From Lachnospiraceae bacterium (GTDB lineage: Bacteria > Bacillota_A > Clostridia > Lachnospirales > Lachnospiraceae), in assembly GCA_017626435.1 (NCBI GenBank), contig JAGAIR010000002.1:62001-126000 (forward strand): 64,000 nt of DNA, given 5' to 3'. The translations under genes and the position numbers were made by a program. The notes below the pieces were generated by a model. The model saw only the letters and a list, made by a program, of their open reading frames with translations. It did not search any database and was not told where the DNA came from. Below are positions 50,920-61,455 of this stretch, one piece after another. Positions within the stretch are counted from its first letter, which is position 1, and every line of letters starts with the position of its first letter.

Positions 50920-52605
50920 TTATATTACTGTTCCCCCTGCCAGATAATTTTCTTCAAATACAGAGGCGGGTACTGGCTTCGAAAAATAGTACCCTTGTAC
51001 ATAATCTGGATTTAATTCCAGTACACATTCTAAATCTTCCTTTGTTTCCACACCCTCATAGCACACTTGCAGCTCTAAGGCATGAGCCAGCTCGGTAAAC
51101 TGTTTTACCACCATATAATCATATTTATTTTCCCGGATATTGCGGATAAAAGACTGATCGATCTTCAACAAATCAAAAGTCATGTTTCTAACATAACGAA
51201 GATTGGAATAGCCTGTTCCAAAATCATCAATAGCTAAATGGATGGACTGGTTCTTAAATGCTCTTAACACCTGAATTGCATTTCCCGATTCCAGTTCTCC
51301 GCTTTCTGTCACCTCAAACATAACATTTTTCCGGTCCACTTCCAGTTCTTCAATCAGCTCCAGGATGTCTTTCAGTGCATCACTCTTCTTAATCTGTACA
51401 AAAGATAGATTTACATTCATCCGAAAATCAGGAATCTTCTGTTTCCATATCTTACACTGTTGCAATGCTGTCTTGGCAATCCATCTGCCCAGCGGAATGA
51501 TCAGACCACTCTCCTCCAGCAATGGTACAAATTCTGCCGGAGACATAAAACCAAATTTCGTACTGTTCCAGCGAATCAACGCCTCTGCTCCAAGAATCTG
51601 CTTTTTAGAAATATCGACCACCGGCTGATAATATAACTCAAATCCCCGGAAATCATCCTCTATATCCTGACGCAGACTTTCCTGTACATCCAAAGTATGC
51701 ACATACGCATCATAATCCTCCTGTGTATACCTGACACAGGTATTTTTCCCTTTGAGTTTCGCCTGATGCAGCGCAAAGCCTGCCTGCTCGATCAGTTTAT
51801 CTGTGACTATGGTATCTCCATCAAAATATACACTTCCTCCAGAGATAGTATAAAACAAATGATAGCCACCTTCGGAAATGCTCTGGTCAGCCAACCTGCG
51901 GATTTTTTTATACAACTCTTTCGCCGGGTCTTCCTTTTCCTTCGGATATTCCGTGACAAGTACAATCATCTCATCTCCGTTCATACGGTAGACCTTGCCG
52001 GAACAACCAGCAGCTTCCAAAATACATTGGGCAGTATTAGCTAGTATCACATCTCCAAATTCCAGTCCATATTTTTCATTGATATCTTTAAAATTGTCAA
52101 TTCCAATCTGTAACAGGTATCCACAAACATTCTCTTCCAATACGTAATTTGCCAATGCGATTTTCAGAGAATTTTCCCGATATAACCCAGTTACACCGTC
52201 AATCTTGCTTTTTCTTCCGATTTCTGAAATTCTTCCGATCAAAAAGGCAGCCTGTCCCTGCTCATTATTGACAATCTGTCCACGACAGCTGATCCAGACA
52301 GGACGTCCATCTATTCCAAGCCAGCGGTATTCCAGATTATGTACTGTCCTTTCCCCATCCTTTAGTGCCTGCAGATCTTCCTGCAATAAAGGAAAGTCAT
52401 CCGGATAGATTACTTTTTCCAGTTCCACAGATGCATTGGAAAACTGTGACTTTTCCAGCGCAAATACATTGGTCACGTTATCTGATATCACATATTTATC
52501 TTCCAGTAAATCATAAATAAACAAATAATCATCTGTACATAAACTCAATAATGAGAATACCTGGCTGTATAGCTGTATGTCTCCGCTTAAAATTCCTTCT
52601 TTCAA
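50920..52605 (-). CDS. PAS-GGDEF-EAL protein: probable cyclic-di-GMP phosphodiesterase
   Basis: 561 residues from a TTG at 52605 with GGGGAGG upstream. An N-terminal PAS-like sensor (~15-130) leads to a GGDEF domain whose motif is NGDEM (about 209-213), so cyclase activity is probably lost. The EAL domain has EALIRW (~341), NVNLS, EVTESG, IDDFGTGYSNL, KIDQSFI and YEGVET, the set needed for metal binding and catalysis. It would degrade c-di-GMP, favouring motility. No membrane span. It lies 34 bases downstream of a LacI-GGDEF gene, so the two may act as a pair. Confidence 0.88.
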   Translation of the reverse strand: MKEGILSGDIQLYSQVFSLLSLCTDDYLFIYDLLEDKYVISDNVTNVFALEKSQFSNASVELEKVIYPDDFPLLQEDLQALKDGERTVHNLEYRWLGIDGRPVWISCRGQIVNNEQGQAAFLIGRISEIGRKSKIDGVTGLYRENSLKIALANYVLEENVCGYLLQIGIDNFKDINEKYGLEFGDVILANTAQCILEAAGCSGKVYRMNGDEMIVLVTEYPKEKEDPAKELYKKIRRLADQSISEGGYHLFYTISGGSVYFDGDTIVTDKLIEQAGFALHQAKLKGKNTCVRYTQEDYDAYVHTLDVQESLRQDIEDDFRGFELYYQPVVDISKKQILGAEALIRWNSTKFGFMSPAEFVPLLEESGLIIPLGRWIAKTALQQCKIWKQKIPDFRMNVNLSFVQIKKSDALKDILELIEELEVDRKNVMFEVTESGELESGNAIQVLRAFKNQSIHLAIDDFGTGYSNLRYVRNMTFDLLKIDQSFIRNIRENKYDYMVVKQFTELAHALELQVCYEGVETKEDLECVLELNPDYVQGYYFSKPVPASVFEENYLAGGTVI

Positions 52606-52639
52606 ACTAATACCTCCCCAAAAATACAACACCTATTTA

Positions 52640-54541
52640 TCAGTCATCCCTTCTGACTGCTCTTACACTGTGATGTTTTTCTTTACAATGGTACATATTA
52701 TTATCTGCCTGTTTCATCAGCTCATCAATATCACCCACACAGGAAATTTCCTCTACGATCATTCCACAACTGGCACTAAGCTGATAGGACTTCTTTTCTG
52801 TCTGATTCCACTTATCAAGCAATTCTTTCATCCTGTTTTCAAAAAGTTTCATATAATCCATTTCTTTCTGACCATCATCCCATACATAGGCGGCTACAAA
52901 CTCATCTCCACCAAAACGGGCGCAAAACCCACCTTCAAAAATGGAGCTGTCCAAAATTTCACCAATCTTTTTAATGGCAATGTCTCCCTCACTATGACCA
53001 AAGTTATCATTAATATACTTTAACCGGTCAAGATCCACAGATGCCAAAAATATTTTCTTTGTTTTTCCTGGCAGACGCTTCATCTGATGGCTCAACTCAC
53101 CATAAAATCCCCGCCGGTTGTATAGAGAAGTCAATGCATCCCTTATATACATTTCATGCAGCAGTGACTGCTTCTTCACTGTTCCAAACACCTGCCCCAG
53201 CGTCATCATAAAATCACTTAATTTTTCATAATCAAGCTTGTCCCCGGAGTACTGGATTGCCATATAACCATAAACCTCTTCCTGCCAATGCAGGGGAAGA
53301 AACAAAATTTGTCCTCCTTCTCCCCATACCTTATCAGGAATCTGGTTGATCTTTTTATTTTCCACTTCTAGCAATGGCATCCTGCACTGTTGCTTCATCT
53401 GTTCCAGCAAGATCAATACATTGTCCTCTTGAAATTTTTTAAGAACAGGGATATCCGTGCATTGGCAGAATTTTCTGTTGACAAATAATAACAAATCCAG
53501 ACTGGTGATTTTGGCTATATATTCATATAACTTTTTTACCACCTCCATCATAGAATATCCTTCTGTCAGTCTGGTCATCATATAAAACATATCATTGACA
53601 TGAAGCCGGTTATGAGCCATACGCCCATAGACCTCCATCACATATTGATTCGGACTGCTCACCTGTATCGGCTTGCATCCGCAGGATTCGCTGCGCCTCA
53701 TATGAAAAGGTATCATCACAGAGTAAGGTTCCAAACCTGGATTTTCTATATTCTTTTTTACCAGTTCTACCAGATTCATTCCTATCTCTTCCTGATCCAC
53801 TCTGGCTGTCGTGAGACGAGGTGTGCAATACCGCTCCAGCTCAATACCGTCAAAACCTGTTACGATCACATCCTGCGGCACCCGAAGATTATGCTCTTTC
53901 AAAACATTACATACTGTGATTGCCATCATATCATTGGCACAAATTATGGCATCCGGAAGATCATCCGTTCGTTCCATCCATCTCTCACATGCTGCCTTAG
54001 CAGGCTGTTCCCAAAAATCTCCGAACGCAATATGTTCCTCCCTGACGGGAAGTCCATTCTCCCGTAATACTTTTTTATATACCTCCATGCGTTCGTCTGA
54101 AAAGTCATTGCCCCGAAACCCTGCCATAAAAAATGGATTCTGGCAATGATGTTCCTCCACTACATGACGTACCAGCCGTTCAAAGGTAGATTGATAATCC
54201 AATTGAATATTAAAACATTTCTCCATCTCATAATCCACCGTTATAACAGGAGTCCCGGCTTCTAACGCCTGATCCCTCAGTCCCTCCAAAAGTTCTCTGT
54301 CCTGAATAGTCTCTCCCAGAATAACTAATGCGCTTAACTCTTCTACCGGAATATCCAAAAAAACAGAAGCCTCTCCCCTTACAAACGAATTAATGTAATC
54401 CATCTTTGCAAAACATCCATAAATCAATATATGAAACTGCTGATTTCTGGCATATCTGCAAATAGTCTGAACCAGACTGGAAGTTTCATCGTAATGCAGT
54501 TGTGATACACATATTCCAATTATCCTCTTAGACTTCCCCAT
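52640..54541 (-). CDS. LacI-type ligand-binding domain fused to GGDEF: probable diguanylate cyclase
   Basis: 633 residues from the ATG at 54541 with GGAGGAG upstream. The N-terminal ~290 residues form a LacI/GalR-type sugar-binding fold (AIICANDMMAITVCNVL, VIVTGFDGIELERYCTPRLTTARVD), without a DNA-binding helix-turn-helix or signal peptide, so it would sense a ligand in the cytoplasm. A helical linker (~290-450) follows. The GGDEF domain has an intact FCARFGGDEFVAAY with RDALTSLYNRRGF and DLDRLKYINDNFGHSEGD. It would make c-di-GMP in response to a small molecule, perhaps a sugar. It precedes the EAL gene in an operon. Confidence 0.9.
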   Translation of the reverse strand: MGKSKRIIGICVSQLHYDETSSLVQTICRYARNQQFHILIYGCFAKMDYINSFVRGEASVFLDIPVEELSALVILGETIQDRELLEGLRDQALEAGTPVITVDYEMEKCFNIQLDYQSTFERLVRHVVEEHHCQNPFFMAGFRGNDFSDERMEVYKKVLRENGLPVREEHIAFGDFWEQPAKAACERWMERTDDLPDAIICANDMMAITVCNVLKEHNLRVPQDVIVTGFDGIELERYCTPRLTTARVDQEEIGMNLVELVKKNIENPGLEPYSVMIPFHMRRSESCGCKPIQVSSPNQYVMEVYGRMAHNRLHVNDMFYMMTRLTEGYSMMEVVKKLYEYIAKITSLDLLLFVNRKFCQCTDIPVLKKFQEDNVLILLEQMKQQCRMPLLEVENKKINQIPDKVWGEGGQILFLPLHWQEEVYGYMAIQYSGDKLDYEKLSDFMMTLGQVFGTVKKQSLLHEMYIRDALTSLYNRRGFYGELSHQMKRLPGKTKKIFLASVDLDRLKYINDNFGHSEGDIAIKKIGEILDSSIFEGGFCARFGGDEFVAAYVWDDGQKEMDYMKLFENRMKELLDKWNQTEKKSYQLSASCGMIVEEISCVGDIDELMKQADNNMYHCKEKHHSVRAVRRDD

Positions 54542-54611
54542 ATAATCTCCTCCAGATATCCTCATTAGTAACAATCTATCTTTATACCTTCGTTTATTCT
54601 ATCATATTATT

Positions 54612-55505
54612 TTACTCAATTCCAGCCTCCGTCCTCTGCTTTTTCTCCATCCTCAAATAGTATCTCAAGCCGGCTGTCAGACTAATCAGAGCAACAAGCA
54701 AGATCACAAGCAACACAGCTTCCTCATATGTTCCTGTTCCATCAAAACAAATTCCCATAAGCCATGAAGTCGTATTAAAAATAATGTGAGTCAGCATCGA
54801 TGCAAAAATGGTTCCCGTCACTCTTCCGATCAGGCCGAGTGCCATTCCCAGACCAAACGCATAAAGTCCCTGTACCAGATTCATATGATATAAACCAAAC
54901 AGGGCTGCCTGAAGGATATTCGCCAGCCAAAACGGAAATGCGATCCGGAACCGGTCCATAATGGCTCCACGAAAAATGATTTCCTCTGAAGCGGGTCCGA
55001 TCAGAAGCACATAAGGAATCGTGATCAAACTGCTCTCATAATCAATATGTGACATCAATTCCTGATAAGATGAAAAGGCATCTGGAAACAGTACAACCAA
55101 AAAGGATAGAAACACAGTAGTCACAACACATGCACCGAAACCAACTCCAACAAGTCCCAATAGATTTTTTATAGAAAATGCCTTTTTGTATGAAAAAGGA
55201 CTTTCCCGCCAGTCCGATTTCCGGTACAGAACACCGCACCAGACCATACACAGAGATGCAGATACTGCCGATACCCACATCAGCAAACTACTTCCAGAAT
55301 CCGACATATAATCAGACAGTTTCTGCATTGCCTCTGGTATCTCCATCCCCATTACCAGCTGATATCCGGCAAAGCCCAAAACACATATCATATATGCCAG
55401 AAGCTGCATCAATATAATTCCGATAAAAATCAAGATAACACGGATACATTTGCTTACCTGGACCCGTCTCCATAGCTTTAAATCTTCTTTATTCTCTAAT
55501 TCCAT
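54612..55505 (-). CDS. CPBP-family intramembrane metalloprotease
   Basis: 297 residues with about eight spans. Motif 1 SEEIIFRGAIMDRF, motif 2 FGLYHMNLVQG and motif 3 THIIFNTTSW are the catalytic motifs of the CAAX/Abi family. Such proteins act as prenyl-endopeptidase-like or bacteriocin-immunity proteins. GAGGGAAAAG precedes the ATG. It lies between the c-di-GMP genes and ftsZ, pointing to no specific pathway. Confidence 0.88.
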   Translation of the reverse strand: MELENKEDLKLWRRVQVSKCIRVILIFIGIILMQLLAYMICVLGFAGYQLVMGMEIPEAMQKLSDYMSDSGSSLLMWVSAVSASLCMVWCGVLYRKSDWRESPFSYKKAFSIKNLLGLVGVGFGACVVTTVFLSFLVVLFPDAFSSYQELMSHIDYESSLITIPYVLLIGPASEEIIFRGAIMDRFRIAFPFWLANILQAALFGLYHMNLVQGLYAFGLGMALGLIGRVTGTIFASMLTHIIFNTTSWLMGICFDGTGTYEEAVLLVILLVALISLTAGLRYYLRMEKKQRTEAGIE

Positions 55506-55563
55506 CTTTTCCCTCTTTTCTGCATTGCCTTTTATTCATCAGACAACAATTTCTCTATAGAAC

Positions 55564-55599
55564 TAAAAAGGCTGCCGTACCAAAAGTACCGCAACCTTT
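55564..55599 (-). terminator. Intrinsic terminator after ftsZ
   Basis: On the minus strand AAAGGTTGCGGTAC pairs with GTACGGCAGCCTTT (one wobble, one mismatch), followed by TTTT. It lies about 20 bases after the ftsZ stop and closes the dcw cluster. Confidence 0.78.
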
Positions 55600-55618
55600 C
55601 TATTATATTTTCCGCTGT

Positions 55619-56782
55619 TTATTTTTTCCGCTGTAAAAATACCGGAATTTTAATTTCTCCATTATCCGATGCCTGTCTGTTATATGTAGGAACCGTTGTC
55701 TGTTTTGGCGCCGCCTGGTTTGATGCACCAGCAGATGGTCTCTGGACAGACGATGCCATTTGACCTTCATGGGTAGCAAAGTTTGTCTTTGGAGCCATAC
55801 TCTGCATAAAGGAAGGCTTTGCAGCCTGGCTTTCTTCATCCAGACCAGTAGCGATTACAGTAATCTTCACCTGATCTGTTACATTTTCATCAATCATTGC
55901 ACCAAAGATAATATTACAATTCTCACCAGTCAGTTCCTCAATATAAGAAACCGCTTCATGAGCTTCCATCAGAGCCACATCACCGGAAATATTGACAATC
56001 ACATGAGATGCACCTTCAATGGTAGTCTCCAGCAACGGACTGGAAATCGCCTGTTTCACTGCATCTACACACTTATCATCTCCACTGCCCATTCCAATAC
56101 CGATATGTGCAACACCTTTATCCTTCATAACCGTCTGTACATCTGCAAAATCCAGATTGATCAGTCCCGGTACATTGATCAGGTCTGTAATACCCTGGAC
56201 ACCCTGCTGCAATACTTCATCTGCCTTACGCAGTGCATCCGGCATGGAAGTACGTCTGTCTACGATTTCCAGCAATTTGTCATTCGGAATGACAATCAGG
56301 GTATCTACGTTATCCTTTAAACGCTCAATACCAGTTACTGCATTGTTCATACGGGTGCGTGCTTCAAAAGTAAATGGTTTTGTAACGATACCAACTGTCA
56401 GGATTCCCATATCCTTTGCAATCTTTGCCACCACAGGAGCAGCTCCAGTACCGGTACCACCACCCATACCACAGGTAACAAAGACCATATCGGCACCCTG
56501 GATGATTTCTGAAATTTCATCCTTATTCTCTTCGGCAGCAGCCTGTCCTACCTCTGGAGAAGCACCTGCACCAAGTCCCTTCGTCAGTTTTTCGCCAATC
56601 TGAAGACAAATTGGTGCCTTACAATTTAAAAGATGCTGTTTATCCGTATTGATACATACGAAATCAACACCCATAATTCCTTCTTCAATCATTCGATTCA
56701 CAGCGTTGTTTCCACCACCACCAACACCTATTACTACTATCTTAGCGGACGAATCTGCCTCATTTGTCTTAATCTCTAACAC
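55619..56782 (-). CDS. ftsZ: Cell division protein FtsZ
   Basis: 387 residues from a GTG at 56782, seven bases after AGGAGG; the ATG at 56821 adds a Gly-rich tract that is really the SD region. [29 protein letters not shown] and [12 protein letters not shown] are the GTP-binding tubulin-type motifs. The C-terminus [11 protein letters not shown] is the conserved tail that binds FtsA, SepF and EzrA. FtsZ polymerises into the division ring. It is the last dcw gene here, with a terminator after it and its own promoter at 56870-56898. Confidence 0.97.
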   Translation of the reverse strand: MLEIKTNEADSSAKIVVIGVGGGGNNAVNRMIEEGIMGVDFVCINTDKQHLLNCKAPICLQIGEKLTKGLGAGASPEVGQAAAEENKDEISEIIQGADMVFVTCGMGGGTGTGAAPVVAKIAKDMGILTVGIVTKPFTFEARTRMNNAVTGIERLKDNVDTLIVIPNDKLLEIVDRRTSMPDALRKADEVLQQGVQGITDLINVPGLINLDFADVQTVMKDKGVAHIGIGMGSGDDKCVDAVKQAISSPLLETTIEGASHVIVNISGDVALMEAHEAVSYIEELTGENCNIIFGAMIDENVTDQVKITVIATGLDEESQAAKPSFMQSMAPKTNFATHEGQMASSVQRPSAGASNQAAPKQTTVPTYNRQASDNGEIKIPVFLQRKK

Positions 56783-56869
56783 GGTTGCTCCTCCTATTCC
56801 TGCTCCTCCTGATTTATACAAATCCGAACTGTGATAACGGTATCATATCTAAAATTACCCTTAGGTTAT

Positions 56870-56898
56870 ATAATACTAATTCCAAAGCGAATAATCAA
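56870..56898 (-). promoter_or_regulatory. Candidate promoter of ftsZ
   Basis: On the minus strand TTGATT (56893-56898), 17 bases, TATTAT (56870-56875), about 90 bases upstream of the GTG start, in the 152-base gap after ftsQ. Confidence 0.5.
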
Positions 56899-56934
56899 GA
56901 GAACATTTGTTTTTTCTCTATTTTGTACAAACTT

Positions 56935-57684
56935 TTACTGTTCTGGCTCATTCCTCTTGTCATTCTGTTTCTTTCCCGTATCATTTGTTTTCAGGATAAT
57001 CTTGTCTCCTGATTCAAAATGCTCCATATCAATGGTTCCGCTGAGTCCCTTTTTGTTTGTTTTCTGCAAAACACTGGACAGTGCAGCCAAATCATCATCA
57101 TAAAACTCCTTCTTCCCAAGAAAAACCTGCACTTTTCCGGAATACAGAGTGACCTCCTTATCCTGAAAGCGGATCTGGTCCACTATCACATCATAGTGGT
57201 CGATCAGCTGGGAAAGGTTCATAATGGTATCAAACAAGGAGTCATCTTCCACATCAAATGCCTGGTTCATTGTGAATTTACCAAACTTAATCCCTGTCAC
57301 CACAGGAATCCCCTTCATAGGCTTTCCCAGGCTCTGCAATACGATGCCATCCTTATCAAAATAGACATACTGTCCCATATATTTCACACATCCGCTGATC
57401 GCCTTATCATAGACGCGAAGTGTGATCCTGTCATATCCATGCCATTTCACATCAATTTCCTGGGTAAACGGCAGACACTTAACCCCCTTCAAGCGGCTCA
57501 TGAGCAGAAAATACAGTGTATGATAGGAATACTTTTCCGACATAGCGTGCTGTACAATTTCCTGTTGTGAATATATCTTACTGCCCTCCACCTTCACCTC
57601 TTTAATCCGCAGTGTCAAAAACATCCCTGCAAGAATCAGAAATAGTATCAGTAAAACGACAAAACTCTTTTTGAAATGTTTCAA
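56935..57684 (-). CDS. ftsQ: Cell division protein FtsQ/DivIB
   Basis: 249 residues from a TTG at 57684 with AGGTG five bases upstream. One span (KSFVVLLILFLILAGMFLTL) is followed by the POTRA domain (IKEVKVEGSKIYSQQEIVQHA) and the beta domain outside the cell. It links the divisome with FtsL and DivIC. Sequence conservation is low, as usual for this family; position after ftsW and before ftsZ supports it. The charged tail is polar and probably extracellular. Confidence 0.88.
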   Translation of the reverse strand: MKHFKKSFVVLLILFLILAGMFLTLRIKEVKVEGSKIYSQQEIVQHAMSEKYSYHTLYFLLMSRLKGVKCLPFTQEIDVKWHGYDRITLRVYDKAISGCVKYMGQYVYFDKDGIVLQSLGKPMKGIPVVTGIKFGKFTMNQAFDVEDDSLFDTIMNLSQLIDHYDVIVDQIRFQDKEVTLYSGKVQVFLGKKEFYDDDLAALSSVLQKTNKKGLSGTIDMEHFESGDKIILKTNDTGKKQNDKRNEPEQ

Positions 57685-57709
57685 ACTGTCACCTCATTTG
57701 TATTTCCCT

Positions 57710-58864
57710 TTACTTTAGCTTTACCTGGTTTGATACTCCCAGCACCAGTCCCATCTCAGCCATCATGATCGCCGAGGCGGTACCTCCATAACTGATCAGC
57801 GGCAATGGCACACCAGTTGATGGAATGCTGTTTGTTACAACGGCAATATTCAATATGACCTGAATCGCGATATGTATCATAACACCGATACAGAGCATAC
57901 TTCCGAAAATATCTGGTGCATTACAGGCAATCAAAACGATGCGCCACAGAAGGACTAGAAATGCCATCATAACGATCACCGCTCCCACAATACCCAGTTC
58001 TTCGCAGATTACAGCAAAAATCATATCATTATATGCCTCTGGAATATATCCCAGCTTCTGCATACTCTGTCCCAAACCGCTTCCAAAGAGACCACCGGAC
58101 GCAATAGCATAGAGTCCTTGCAAAATCTGGAATCCGTTTGGACTGTTTTCCACATCAAGCCATGCTTCGATACGTCCTGCACGGAACCCTCCGCCCAGCA
58201 ATGCATAGGCAGCAGCCAGACCAAACAGTGCCAGACCGCACCAGATAAAATAATTTTTACGTTTACTGGCTACAAAGCACATCCCTACAGCAATCCCCGC
58301 GACAATGATCGCTGTACTCAGATTCTGTGCTGCGATCAGAATGACCAGCGGCATGATGTATATCATCAGACGGACAAATCCACCAAAATTATCAAGGGAA
58401 CGCCTTGACTTATACACTGCATAGGATATAAACAATATCACAGCAATCTTGGTAATCTCTGACGGTTGAAACTCAGCAGGTCCGACTTTAAGCCATCTTC
58501 TGGCTCCATTATGCTCCTGACCAATTCCCGGTATCAGTACGATGGTCTGTAAAACCAGAGCCAGCATATAAAGCAGCTGCACCAGATTCAGACGGATGAC
58601 CGGCAATTTACTCAAAAGCCATTGATAATCCATTTTCGACGCTGCGATCATCGCCACAATACCCAGTGCCAGCCCAAGAAGCTGCTGGGTTACAAACCGG
58701 TATGGATTGTTAAACCTGGAGGTGGATGCTGTATAAGAACTTGCGCTGTAAATCATCAGCACGCCAAACATAGCGATCGCCACCGTCATAAACAAAAGCA
58801 TAAAATCATACTGTGTATGAAATTTTTCAAATTTTCTGCGTCTACCTGCTTCCGCGCTTCTCAT
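57710..58864 (-). CDS. ftsW: Peptidoglycan glycosyltransferase FtsW (SEDS family)
   Basis: 384 residues with about ten spans. IPEAYNDMIFAVICEELG contains the catalytic Asp of SEDS polymerases, and GVPLPLISYGGTASAIMMAEMGL is the C-terminal signature. It polymerises lipid II at the septum with a class B PBP, two of which are in this cluster. The gene lies between murD and ftsQ; the usual murG is missing. A weak SD precedes the ATG. Confidence 0.93.
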   Translation of the reverse strand: MRSAEAGRRRKFEKFHTQYDFMLLFMTVAIAMFGVLMIYSASSYTASTSRFNNPYRFVTQQLLGLALGIVAMIAASKMDYQWLLSKLPVIRLNLVQLLYMLALVLQTIVLIPGIGQEHNGARRWLKVGPAEFQPSEITKIAVILFISYAVYKSRRSLDNFGGFVRLMIYIMPLVILIAAQNLSTAIIVAGIAVGMCFVASKRKNYFIWCGLALFGLAAAYALLGGGFRAGRIEAWLDVENSPNGFQILQGLYAIASGGLFGSGLGQSMQKLGYIPEAYNDMIFAVICEELGIVGAVIVMMAFLVLLWRIVLIACNAPDIFGSMLCIGVMIHIAIQVILNIAVVTNSIPSTGVPLPLISYGGTASAIMMAEMGLVLGVSNQVKLK

Positions 58865-58948
58865 AGATTTTCACGCCTTTCCAAACATGCTGTTTTATTA
58901 CCTTCTGTTAATCTAAACATAGTGACGAAATTTTACGGATCACCTGTT

Positions 58949-60301
58949 TCACAGCTGATTCACGTACTCCTTAAATAAGGTTCCTCTCTGTTCATAGCTC
59001 TGAAACATATCCCAACTGGCACATGCCGGAGACAGTAATACTGCATCTCCCGATTTTGCCTCCATGGCACTTGCCTTTACCGCCTCTTTCAGAGAATCCA
59101 CCCGGATAATATTGGTAAAGCCTGCTGCCTTGGCTGTCTGTTCAATCTTATCTGCAGTGGCACCCAAAAGTACAAGACATTTTACTTTGCCCTGGAAGGA
59201 AGCAATCCACTCTTCATAAGAAGATTGTTTATCATAGCCGCCACCGATCACAACAGTAGGTGTTATCATTGCTTCAACCGCCTTGATTGCCGCGTCCGGA
59301 TTCGTCCCTTTAGAATCATTATAATATTTCACTCCATCTACTTCACGTACAAATTCAATCCGGTGCTCTACAGCCTGAAACTGGGACACCGCCCTCCGAA
59401 TACACTCCAACGGTACTCCCGCATGCATGGCAATTGCCACTGCCGCCATGACATTTTCATAGTTATGTACCCCCAAAAGCTGCATGTCATGAATCGTACA
59501 GATTTTAATCTTTTCCTTATCGCAATATATAATATCTTCACCCTCCAGCCAGATACCACGACCCAATGGGCGTTTGCTGCTGAACCAAAAGATATCTGCC
59601 GGAATGTTTTTTGCAATTTTTTGAAGATGCTCATCCTCATAATTAAGCACACAGACCTGTTCCTTTGTCTGGTTCTGGGCAATCCGTGCTTTTGTTTCAA
59701 TATAGCACTCCATCGTATGATGGCGGTTCAGATGATCTGGTGTAATATTCAGAATCGCGCTGACCTGCGGACAGAACTGATGTATTGTCTCCAGCTGGAA
59801 ACTGCTGACCTCTGCCACTGTCATTGATTGATCTGTTGTTTCTAATGCATATTCTGTATATGGCAGACCAATATTCCCTACTACAAAAACGCTGTCATAA
59901 TATTCCTTCATAATAGCTCCTGTCAGAGCTGTCGTGGTGGTCTTTCCATTTGTTCCGGTAATGGCAACCAGATTTCCTCTGGCACAGGCATAAGCCAGCT
60001 CAATTTCTCCCCAGATTGGGATTCCCTTTTCCTGCAGCTTTGTTACAAACGGCAGATCTATAGGGACACCGGGACTTAACACCACAAGATCCACTTGATC
60101 CATTACCAGCTCCGGAAGTTCCCCCAATATCAGCCGATATTCTGTTTCTGACGGAAGTTTATTCTCAATTTCTTCCTTATTTAATTTTACGTTTCCCTCT
60201 AAAACAGTAATCTGCGCACCCTGCTTTGCCAGGAGCCTCATCGCTGCAATTCCACTGATTCCCGTTCCTACTACAAGTACCCTCTTACCACTTAATTCCA
60301 T
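58949..60301 (-). CDS. murD: UDP-N-acetylmuramoyl-L-alanine--D-glutamate ligase
   Basis: 450 residues. VLVVGTGISGIAAMRLL is the UDP-binding Rossmann start, ITGTNGKTTTTALTGAI the ATP loop, and NITPDHLNRH plus YNDSKGTNPDA the later ligase motifs. It adds D-Glu to UDP-MurNAc-L-Ala in the cytoplasm. It follows mraY by 73 bases. Length is standard. Confidence 0.96.
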   Translation of the reverse strand: MELSGKRVLVVGTGISGIAAMRLLAKQGAQITVLEGNVKLNKEEIENKLPSETEYRLILGELPELVMDQVDLVVLSPGVPIDLPFVTKLQEKGIPIWGEIELAYACARGNLVAITGTNGKTTTTALTGAIMKEYYDSVFVVGNIGLPYTEYALETTDQSMTVAEVSSFQLETIHQFCPQVSAILNITPDHLNRHHTMECYIETKARIAQNQTKEQVCVLNYEDEHLQKIAKNIPADIFWFSSKRPLGRGIWLEGEDIIYCDKEKIKICTIHDMQLLGVHNYENVMAAVAIAMHAGVPLECIRRAVSQFQAVEHRIEFVREVDGVKYYNDSKGTNPDAAIKAVEAMITPTVVIGGGYDKQSSYEEWIASFQGKVKCLVLLGATADKIEQTAKAAGFTNIIRVDSLKEAVKASAMEAKSGDAVLLSPACASWDMFQSYEQRGTLFKEYVNQL

Positions 60302-60374
60302 TTTTAACCTCTTTTCCCTGCTTCTGTTCCACTAAAACACAGTTTCACGTTCCATTCGTATATTAATTTCTCTA

Positions 60375-61349
60375 CTATAACGCTGCAAGCGCTACCAGGC
60401 AAAGCAACGCTGTCACAATTGAAAATACAGCCACCACCTTTGTTTCAGACCATCCGCATTGCTCAAAATGGTGATGAATGGGAGCCATTTTAAAAATACG
60501 TTTCCCATGGGTCAGTTTAAAATATCCCACCTGCAAAATAACAGACAGAACTTCAATCAGATAAATAGCGCCCACGATCACTATGAACAGGGGCATCTTA
60601 AGCATCAGTGCTGTTGATGCAACAAATCCTCCCAGTGCCAGAGAACCGGTGTCTCCCATAAACACACTTGCCGGATATACATTAAATACCAGAAACCCCA
60701 TCAATGCCCCGGCTACCGCTGAAGAAATCGGAGCAACAGAGCTGCCAGTGCCAATGGCTACCACAGTAAAGAATACAGCTACCAATAAGGTCACACTGGA
60801 AGCCAGCCCATCCAGACCGTCAGTAAAATTCGTACCGTTTACGGTTCCTACCATAACAAAAAATAAAAAGAAGATAAAGCACCAGACCGGCATCTGGATA
60901 TATTTTCCATTGGTAAAACCGCCAGTAAAAGGAAGCAGAACTTCCGGTGCGTAATTTAATTTTTCAAAATAATAATACACAAAGATCCCGGTGACTATTA
61001 TCTGTAATGCCATTTTCTGTAAAGCTCGAAGTCCCATGGAACGCTTCATAACCACCTTAATATAATCATCCAGAAAACCAATCAGACCAAATCCCACTGT
61101 AGAGAAAAGTACAGGAAGTATCTCTGGATTCCCCTCCATGTATATCATAGAGGTAACTGACACAGAAATCAATATGATCAGTCCTCCCATTGTAGGAGTA
61201 CCTGCTTTTTTTAAATGGCTCTGTGGTCCATCATCACGGACATACTGGCCAAACTTTAACCGTCTCAAAAAAGGGATCACGATAGGACACAGCACAACGC
61301 TGATAGCAAATGAAATCAGTACCGGTATTATGGTATCTAAATAATTCAT
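60375..61349 (-). CDS. mraY: Phospho-N-acetylmuramoyl-pentapeptide transferase
   Basis: 324 residues from the ATG at 61349 with GGAGGAAACAG upstream; the frame to 61442 is not needed. About ten spans. AGTPTMGGLIILI, FLDDYIK, NFTDGLDGLA and VFMGDTGSLALGG, plus PIHHHFEQCGW, are the conserved MraY loops with the three catalytic Asp residues. It forms lipid I on undecaprenyl phosphate. It lies between the PBP gene and murD. Confidence 0.96.
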   Translation of the reverse strand: MNYLDTIIPVLISFAISVVLCPIVIPFLRRLKFGQYVRDDGPQSHLKKAGTPTMGGLIILISVSVTSMIYMEGNPEILPVLFSTVGFGLIGFLDDYIKVVMKRSMGLRALQKMALQIIVTGIFVYYYFEKLNYAPEVLLPFTGGFTNGKYIQMPVWCFIFFLFFVMVGTVNGTNFTDGLDGLASSVTLLVAVFFTVVAIGTGSSVAPISSAVAGALMGFLVFNVYPASVFMGDTGSLALGGFVASTALMLKMPLFIVIVGAIYLIEVLSVILQVGYFKLTHGKRIFKMAPIHHHFEQCGWSETKVVAVFSIVTALLCLVALAAL

Positions 61350-61455
61350 TTCTGTTTCCTCCTGTACCAATCTGTATGGTCTTTCACTGGTTGTCAATAC
61401 AACTGCCCACGGTAACTTGACAGCTTTTTCATTGTAATCCAATCAACACTAGAAA

